Positions 57,015 through 64,000 of a stretch of 64,000 nucleotides of DNA are shown here, piece after piece. A model generated the notes under the pieces. The model saw only the letters and a list, made by a program, of their open reading frames with translations. It did not search any database and had not been told where the DNA came from. Position numbers and translations under genes: made by a program. The first letter of the stretch is position 1. The number at the start of each line of letters is the position of its first letter. Origin of the DNA: Rhizomys pruinosus (Eukaryota; Chordata; Mammalia; Rodentia; Spalacidae); contig VZQC01009964.1 of NCBI GenBank assembly GCA_009823505.1, positions 1 through 64,000 of the forward strand, read 5' to 3'.

Positions 57015-57925
57015 CTTCTTAGTAGTTGTTAAAAGTTCAGATGAAAGAAATGGAAGCTATTTATAGTTCCTATCCCTCAGGGACTCCTAATGTATTTCTG
57101 AAGAAGACCCATTTTTTTATGTATTGAAACCAAGATTAGGAAGATGAAGCCAACATGGATTATTTGAAACCATAGAAAAAATGTTTATCAAATGAAAGCA
57201 TTATGGGTCTTTCCCCCACAATGTTCTGGAGAATATTACAACCATTTTAATGATGATTTTTATTTTTGAGGCAACACAGGAAAGTGATGAATTGAAAGAT
57301 TTTGCTTTCAGTAGTTCAAGGCTGTTATCATAGGCTGCTCAGGCTGCTGTAATCCAATCACTAGGGAAATTTCCAGGCCTTTAGAAGTATTGTGCCAGAA
57401 ACCACAGGCAAAGAATGAATGCACTTAAAAATTATACCATAAGAGGTTACTGAATCTCTCAGAGAGATTCTTGATTGTTCTGGCCCATGGATCAGATCCT
57501 TAGATGGGTCCTGGCCCAGCAAGATGGTTGGACTTCTCTTATCAGAGCTTGATTTATTCATTGGCAAAAGAGGCAAGAGTTCACTAAGTCTAAAAAAGAT
57601 GATTTAGGAAGAATTCTTTATTTTCTGGATGCTGTCATACCTGAATGTCTAGGTTTACCAGGGCCATGGTGTGAGGATAAGAGAAGTTAAGCCTCTGAGA
57701 ATGACCAAGTGGAAGCCTAAAAGAACTTGGATTCTTGGCTATAACATCAGACCATCATAGTAAGTTGCCTGAATTCTGACTTTATTCTGCAGGTATTGTA
57801 GAGTCAACAGATATTTAAAATCTTGGAATTATTTAGTAAGGAATTATTTAGTAAGGTTTTTTTTTTTTTTGATGGATAGCCATCAGCATCATGGGGAAAG
57901 ATTGGCAGCTGGGCCATTAGAAGCA
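57015..57925. other. Unique sequence, no gene seen
   Basis: No recognised repeat or exon. A poly-T tract lies at about 57,857-57,870. Confidence 0.4.
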
Positions 57926-57929
57926 GGAA

Positions 57930-58050
57930 CACTCAGGAGGCAGAGGCAGGCGGATCTTTGTGAGTTCAAGGCCAGCCTGGTTTACAGAGTGAGTTCCAGG
58001 ACAGCTGGGGCTACAGGGAGACCCTGAATTGAAAAGACCAAAAAAGAAGC
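57930..58050 (+). mobile_element. B1 SINE, 5'-truncated
   Basis: Starts inside the B1 body at CTCAGGAGGCAGAGGCAGGC and is close to consensus from 'cggatctttgtgagttcaag' to GAAAAGACCAAAAAAG. Compare the complete copy at 29,965. Confidence 0.9.
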
Positions 58051-58054
58051 AGGA

Positions 58055-58710
58055 ACATCATTGGTCAGGTTTCAGCCTTGGCCTGTGGAATTGGATGGAG
58101 AATTAGAGAGGACCAAGAGGGTGTGATGATTGCTGGGTCACAGCGCTGAAGGAAATGTTGTAAAGACTGTTAGATCTCCATGGACTGTGTTGGTAAACAT
58201 GTCTTTTATAAAGGAGAGAAGACAAGATGTGGCAACTTTTTCTTCCTTTTTCTGGGGGGGATAAGCTCGGTTTTAAACTTGTTGGTGCTTCCAGATGGCA
58301 CGTGCAGTAACACCTGGCCATTTTGGAGCTAGAGGGAGCACAGGGGGCATCCTTAGGGCCTGGTTAACAAGTCTGCTCACTTGTCAACATGCTTTATTCT
58401 TCTACTGTTGCATTGTAGTCACAGAATGGAGGGTAGATGGAGCGCATGTTCATGGCTTCATTAAACAGATGTAGACCTAGATTTGCAATGATTAAATTAA
58501 CTCTCTAACTTCACACAGCTGCCAAGTGATGGCTTCAGATGTGGAAGCAGAAAACCTGTTCCCAAACTCTTTGATCCAGCCTTCTGTCAAAGGACTTGTT
58601 GTATTTTCTTTGTCACATGTAGTCTAATATAGTTAGAGTGTGTGACTTCGTCATCGATTTCAAATACAAAATTTTGTGTCCAGGGAGTTTTCTTCTTTCA
58701 TACTAAACGA
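58055..58710. other. Unique sequence, no gene seen
   Basis: No recognised repeat or exon. Confidence 0.4.
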
Positions 58711-58714
58711 GGTG

Positions 58715-58930
58715 TTTGATTTATTATTTTTATTTTCTTTATGTGCCTGTGTGTATTGCCTGCATGCATGGAAGTTTACCCATGTCCTGCAATGCCTGCA
58801 GAGGTCAGAAGAGTGTCTCATATTCCCCTGGAATGGGAGTTATGGATAGTTGTTAGCTGCCATGTGGATGCTGGGAATCGAAACTGGATCTTCCGCAACA
58901 GCAACCAGTGCTCTTGACCACTGAGCCCCC
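58715..58930 (-). mobile_element. B2 SINE, old
   Basis: Reversed B2: 'tattgcctgcatgcatggaa' near 58,754, GAGGTCAGAAGAGTGTCTCA, GGGAATCGAAACTGG and a head remnant near 58,930. Confidence 0.85.
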
Positions 58931-58934
58931 ACCC

Positions 58935-59925
58935 CCATATGAAATGGCTACACTTTGGTTTAGGAAAGGTATGGAACAAGTAGAATAAATTACACTTTCA
59001 GGAAGAGAAAGTGTAAAACAGGTCAAGCAGTTAATTTAGAGAGTCTACAATTTTCTATTCTCTTTAGCTCCACCAAGAGTGTTTCTAATGGTCTATTTCT
59101 AATGCATATATACTTTCCATATAGAGGTATGTGTATATACAATTTTATATAGTATATATACAGTGTATACATGTGCATATAAGTTTTCATAAGTATTGTT
59201 GATCATAAAGTTTATAATACTTAAGTGAGTTAACACTAGTCTCATTTAAATTCTGTGATTTTCTTTGTAGTTAACCCTTTCCTTTATATAGCTTTATCCA
59301 TCTTAAAGGAACACATAGTGCCTTGAAGGAATTCATTGGTTTTTCTGAATAGTCAATATATTTTCCTTGAGTTGTTAACAAAGCCTGGGCTCTGCCGGCT
59401 CTAACAATCAGGCTTGGTCACCAGTCCTCAGTAGATCAGTTAAATAGATAAGTAATGGTGTAAAGTAGAGAAAGGAGATTTATTCAAGGGGGCCACCTTG
59501 GAAAGAGGAACAGAGATGTCCAGTGACTCTCCAATTTATCTTCAGGGTTCTGGCTTCAGTTCAGGTTTAAAGAGAGGGGAGAAGGTTTGTGTAAATAAGC
59601 AGTCCTGGTGAAGGTGTGGTCTACCAGTCTTTAACCCATCATTGCCTCTGCCCCAGACTCCCCTGCAAGGAGAGCCCTTCCTCCCCTGGCTACCTTCTAT
59701 GGCTTCCTTCTTCTAGCATGAGACTCAGATGGAAATTCCAATTTCTTGGGGCCCATCGTTTCTACAATTTAACAGCCAAAGGGAGGGCACAAGTATCTTT
59801 TTACTACATTTTCATTTATAACAGCATGGTTACCAAGAGAGCATGTCTTAGGAAGAGAACTATGGAGTTGTTAAGTCTCATAAAAAAGGAATGGCTGATG
59901 AAGTATCAGGGCATGGTAGATAACA
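58935..59925. other. Unique sequence, no gene seen
   Basis: AT-rich with TATA-rich patches at 59,105-59,175. A 159-codon plus-strand frame (59,616-60,095) runs into a probable MIR and has no domain I recognise. Confidence 0.4.
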
Positions 59926-59929
59926 CCCT

Positions 59930-60125
59930 GAGTCCTGGGGTCTGCCAGAACCTCATTTGCATCTTGGTATTGGCATTGATTGATTTGCTAAGTCATTTGA
60001 CTTCTCAAAGGCTTAGTTATGCTCTTTGTATAAGAGGAATGATATCAACCAATGTGAAGAATTGTTATAAAAATAAACAAGCCAAATGGACATAATGCCC
60101 TAAGCTGATTGTGCTTAGTACAGGG
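59930..60125 (+). mobile_element. MIR SINE relic
   Basis: GCTAAGTCATTTGACTTCTCAAAGGCTTAGTTATGCTC followed by GTATAAGAGGAATGATATC is compatible with the central and 3' part of MIR. Diverged. Confidence 0.45.
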
Positions 60126-60129
60126 TGAC

Positions 60130-61480
60130 TACTTGGTAAGTGGTCATTTAAAAAGAAGGATTGTGGAATCACACATACTGGCATTATTAGAGGAATGGAT
60201 GAAAAGCTAATAGCCCTGAGCTACACATATAGAGGAGTGGGCTTACATGTACTTACTGCTTAGTCAGAGGAAATATAATAATGTTGTGAGTGGGAAGTGA
60301 CTATTCATTCAAAAAAAAATGGAAATGAACACAGACTTTCATAAGCCTGCCTCTGGGAGCAGCGTAACCAATGACAGAGATCTCAACGCTGAGGCTTCAG
60401 TTTAGTCAGCTGCAAACATTCAGTGCCTGTTTATTGACTGGCTGATGTGTGCTGGAACCTCTGCTAGGCTTTGAGGTTAAAATGGTGACCAAATAAGACA
60501 TCATCTCACCCTTCATGGATTTCCAACCAGGAGGGGAAATCAACACAGAGAGTGAACATATAAAAGCGCTTGGAGGGTCACAGCTGGTAGCACCACAGTA
60601 AAAGGATGGGAGGCCTGGGCTTTGTGAACGTATGAAAGCAGGACTGCCTAAGAGACCCATCGGATTTTTCCAGAGAATGGAATCTTAACTGACATGTCCT
60701 GTGGACATCGTCCAATTTGTCCATTTGCATAGTCTGCTTCTGGCTGTTGCGTGTCATGGTTCAATATACTCAGAACTTGGCATTCCTGTGAAGGAACACT
60801 CTAAGCTTATACCACTCCCTTAGAACATTCATTCTCCAGTCTATTGAAACAATTTCTCTTTATGCTTTATTTACATAACTATAACCAATGTATTCCAAAG
60901 GTCCCACATGGATGAACAGATTACTTTTACTTTTTTGTTTCTATATTGGCTTCTGGGAAGCTGCAGTATTGGGTCCTACCTCCTTGGGGTCCCCTATTCT
61001 GCATTGGGTACAACCTTCCCTTCCACACTGCTAGCTGTTCCCCAGGCCTCTTCAGTCTTCACGCACTTTTCAATAGTGCTGCTTTCAAGCTGGGAGCCTT
61101 TAATCTTCTCTACAGGCATGTACTGACCCTATCTCTTACTAGAGTTGAATTACTGATTCTGAAGGATAGTTCCAAATTGGTACCTTGTTCCAAACTTCCT
61201 TTATCCAAACTACAGATTCACACCTCTTTTGTTTTTTTGTCTGTAGACAAATTCAATATACCTAGAGGTGAGCCTGCATCTCTGACTGACATCCTTCTCT
61301 TAAAGCCAGAGAAAGAAGCAACCTGGCCCTTTCCTTGACTGCCTTGTGATATTTCTCATTAGAGACTGTACTCTTTGGAAAGTTTGACCAAAATACTTAT
61401 TCCCTTCCCCAAGTCTTTTTCTATTTGCATTCTTCCACTTGTTCTCAAGTCTTTTCAGAGGCCACTGGAAGTTCCATTTT
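60130..61480. other. Mostly unique, one old repeat patch
   Basis: 60,420-60,530 (GCCTGTTTATTGACTGG ... GTGTGCTGGAACCTCTGCTAGG ... CACCCTTCATGGATTTCC) resembles a mammal-wide old repeat of unassigned family. No exon recognised; the 130-codon frame at 60,946-61,338 has no domain. Confidence 0.4.
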
Positions 61481-61748
61481 GAGATAGGTGCCCATAGAGG
61501 CAGAATTCTAATACAGACCCCAGATCTTTACCCTTGGTGTATATACTTCATAAAAGTGTGCGTGGTTAGGATGAAATAGTCCCATATTTAGGCTATGTTA
61601 TAGGACAAAGGGGAACAGATTTTGCAGATATAATCAAGTTGGCATCCAGTTAGCCACAAGGGAGATTATCTTAGAAGGTCTGTCTTAACCAGACTTTTGA
61701 ACATTTGGAAAGAGGATTTAGAATTCTATTGGCTTTAAGAAGTAAGCT

Positions 61749-62487
61749 GCTAAAGAGAAAACCCACAGAGTGTGAGAAAACCTTCACCAGTGATACATCT
61801 GACAGAGCATTACCTTCCAGAATATATAAACTACTCAAAAAACAAAGAACCAAGAAAACAAATGACTCACTCAAAAGATGGAGTAAAGAGCTGAACAGAG
61901 ACTTCACCAGTGAGGAAGTAAAGATGGCTGAGAAACATCTCAAAAAGTGTTCAAAATCGTTAATAATTAAGGAAATGCAAACTAAAACCACTCTAAGATA
62001 TCATCTCACTCCAATAAGACTGGCTAAGATCAAGAAAACAAAAGACACCAAATGCTGGAGAGGGTGTGGAGAAAGGGGAACACTCATCCACTGCTGGTGG
62101 GAATGTAAACTTGTACAACTACTGTGGAAAGCAGTGTGGAGAACCCTTAAAGACCTCAAAATGATCCTGTCACCTGACCCAGCCAAACCACTCCTGGGTG
62201 TAAACCCACAAGACTCATCCTACTGCAAAGATACATGCACATCTATGTTTACTGCAGCCCTCTTCACAATAGCAAAGGGTTGGAACCAACCCAAATGCTC
62301 CTCAACAGATGAGCAGATAGCACAAATGTGGTACATCTACACAATGGAGTTCTATGCAGTGGTAAAGAAAGATAACATCATGAACTTTTCAGGTAAATGG
62401 ATGGAACTCGAAACCCTTATGCTAAGTGAAGTAACGCAGTCCCAAGAAAACAAATGGGGAATGGTTGCCCTCATTTGTGGATGCTAG
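61749..62487 (+). pseudogene. LINE-1 ORF2 C-terminal fragment, open frame
   Basis: About 245 codons of ORF2 C-terminal domain remain open from the 5' truncation point to a normal stop. The cysteine-rich motif C-x3-C-x7-H-x4-C (CWRGC...HCWWEC, codons near 62,055-62,108) needed for L1 movement in studied elements is present. The endonuclease and reverse-transcriptase domains are absent, so it is a truncated, non-autonomous copy. The frame runs back to 61,705 in flanking DNA only by chance. Confidence 0.9.
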
Positions 62488-62807
62488 CACCAAATCCCCC
62501 CAGTTGAAAGGCAAGCTGAGCAATGTTATTGTTATATTTCTTTCTATCTGAAAGCAACTGTGATATTATAATGTGAATCTCTTAATGGGTCATAGAATTA
62601 ATTTTTACCACTTACTTTCAGACATGGTAATTAACATATATGGGTGGAAGGGATATATTCATATTTTAGAGTAATATAAAAATAAAGGAAAAATGCGAAT
62701 TCCTAAACCTATTTTAGAGTAACATACAGTTTATTTCTGGAGGACATAATTCTGGTACATATATGATGTGTATATAAGCATATTTTGGAGCAATACAAAT
62801 GGGAGGG

Positions 62808-62823
62808 AACAACAACAACAACA
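62808..62823. repeat. Short (AAC)n run in L1 3' UTR
   Basis: Five AAC units within the L1 3' UTR. Confidence 0.8.
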
Positions 62824-63379
62824 TAAAGACTGGGTCACGGAATGGGTTGATACAGTTAAATTCTGCCCCAAACAGCAAATCTCTGCAGAGAAAAACTTTT
62901 AAAAGACTGAGAGAAAGATGCAGGACATGTATGGCAGAATGCATGAACTGGGGTGGGGTGGGGGAAGGGAAAGGGGAATGTGTCTAAACTGAACTGAAAA
63001 AAATGGTGTCTGAAATACACAAAACATCAATAAGAGTATTATATTAAAAAAGAAGTAAGCTCCCATATTGTGGGATAGTCCGTATACTTGGGACCCATGG
63101 GGGATTCCATGAGACAAGAACAGCTGCAGATGGGCATCCAGAAAGGAGCCCTTAGTTCTGTAACCACAACTCAGTTCTGCTTACTAATTTCCAGAATGGA
63201 ATGCAGTCTGTCTCTTATGAGAAACCTTGTGTGACCCCAAGAAGAGGCCCTTTGTAAGCTGTATGTGGACTCCTGACCCATGGAAACTGTGAGATGGTAA
63301 ATTCCAGTTGTCGTAAGCCACAAGTTTGTGGTAATTTGTTATATAAGCAATAGAAAACTAACCCAGTGTCTCGCCTGGG

Positions 63380-63682
63380 AGTTCTTCTAACACTGTTGAT
63401 TTCCGATCCTTGATGACATTTGGTTAGAAAATCTTTCACCTTATGTTCTCTGCTCCAGATACCAAGCTCATTAAAGAGAGAAAATTCTTTTTATTTTTCT
63501 TTATATCCAGAATCTGGCACAATGTCTTCTAGAACAGTAGCACCAAGAAGTTGTGGAATGAATGAATGAAATGATTCATGAGGAAACAAAAATTATATTA
63601 TTGGAACAGATTAATTCTGCCTCATCCATAGACAATATTGGAAAAAAAAGGCTCAATTACTTTCTCAGGAAGTTTCCTGCTG
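63380..63682. other. Unique sequence, no gene seen
   Basis: Short AATG-type run at about 63,556-63,570 near a possible old repeat end. No exon. Confidence 0.4.
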
Positions 63683-63900
63683 ATTGGGCTGGAGAGATGG
63701 CCTAGCGGTTAAGAGCACAGACTGCTCTTGCAGAGGACCTGGGTTCTATCCCCAGCACCCACATGGCAGCTGAGAACTGTCTTTAACTCCAGTTCCAGGG
63801 GAATCCGACACCCTCTTCTGACCTCCCTGGCATTGCAGGACACTGGTGCACAAACCCATATGCAGACAGTACATTCATACACATAAAAAATAAAAAAAGA
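63683..63900 (+). mobile_element. B2 SINE
   Basis: Plus-strand B2 from GGGCTGGAGAGATGGCCTAG to an ACACATAAAAAATAAAAAAAG tail. The flanks AAGTTTCCTGCTG (63,670-63,682) and AAGTTTCTTGCTG (63,901-63,913) are a target-site duplication with one mismatch. B box visible near 63,742. Confidence 0.95.
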
Positions 63901-63954
63901 AAGTTTCTTGCTGGTAACAATTGAATGTTTTTGTGTGGTTAAGTACATTAAAAA

Positions 63955-64000
63955 CTATTTTTATGTGTATGAGTGTTTTGTGTATACCTGTGAGTATATC
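63955..64000 (-). mobile_element. Probable B2 SINE tail, cut by window end
   Basis: ACTATTTTTATGTGTATGAGTG is how reversed B2 copies begin in this window (compare 42,925 and 20,020). Too little remains to be certain. Confidence 0.45.

Larger units (their letters stand above)
61749..63049 (+). mobile_element. 5'-truncated LINE-1 with readable ORF2 C-terminus
   Basis: A 1.3-kb L1 3' end: ORF2 C-terminal coding sequence to 62,487, 3' UTR with a G-rich tract at 62,944-62,985, and an A-rich 3' end at about 63,040-63,049. The target-site duplication AAGAAGTAAGCT at 61,737-61,748 and 63,050-63,061 defines both ends exactly. It is younger than the element it interrupts and better preserved than the L1 at 3,640. 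Confidence 0.95.
61490..63375 (+). mobile_element. Ancient interspersed repeat split by a LINE-1
   Basis: 61,490-61,748 and 63,062-63,375 read as the two parts of one old element. The first contains CCCTTGGTGTATATACTTC and TTAGGCTATGTTATAGG. The second ends 'agtttgtggtaatttgttat' and AAGCAATAGAAAACTAACCC, an end seen in widespread mammalian repeats. Family name not assigned. Confidence 0.55.

Overview
This is nuclear DNA from a myodont (mouse-like) rodent. The evidence is the repeat content: many B2 SINEs with tRNA-type heads and A-rich tails, B1 SINEs, ID/B4/RSINE1-type composites, B3, rodent L1 3' ends and an IAP-like solo LTR, on top of ancient mammal-wide repeats (MIR, MER20, MER5A, MLT1-like). 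The consensus of the B2 and L1 copies does not look like Mus or Rattus, but I cannot name the genus. I found no bacterial-type genes, no CRISPR array and no protein-coding exon I can defend. The window reads as intergenic or intronic DNA, and almost every open reading frame in it comes from repeats, microsatellites or chance.

Layout: 1-353 is the end of a ~400-bp rodent interspersed repeat. About 1,850-10,190 is a block dominated by one long plus-strand LINE-1 (ORF1 recognisable near 3,640-4,620, the reverse-transcriptase part of ORF2 near 7,130-7,760, the ORF2 C-terminus near 8,580-10,050) with a B2 inside it. Much of 1,850-8,560 is scrambled in a way that suggests poor consensus accuracy rather than evolutionary decay. 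10,200-13,000 is mostly unique sequence. 13,008-13,550 holds a purine-rich tract and a B1. 13,550-16,450 is a mosaic of old repeats ending at a single N at 16,418 flanked by a perfect 16-bp duplication, an assembly scar. 16,450-30,000 carries SINEs, a minus-strand truncated L1 split by a B2, a 27-bp x 10 minisatellite at 21,794-22,063, and old MER20/MLT1/MIR relics. 30,000-50,000 holds further SINEs, L1 3'-UTR segments and two opposite-facing copies of one rodent repeat. 50,592-50,946 is a CpG-rich solo LTR on the minus strand. 51,000-61,500 is mostly unique with microsatellites, a possible degraded pseudogene at 56,422-57,012 and scattered SINEs. 61,749-63,049 is a relatively young 5'-truncated L1 with an open ORF2 C-terminus and a clear target-site duplication, inside an older repeat. 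A B2 and the start of another close the window.

Nothing here works together as a gene system. The value of the window is its insertion history (nested elements with readable target-site duplications), its SINE subfamily structure, and two probable assembly-quality problems. I looked for an undescribed system and did not find one that the sequence supports.
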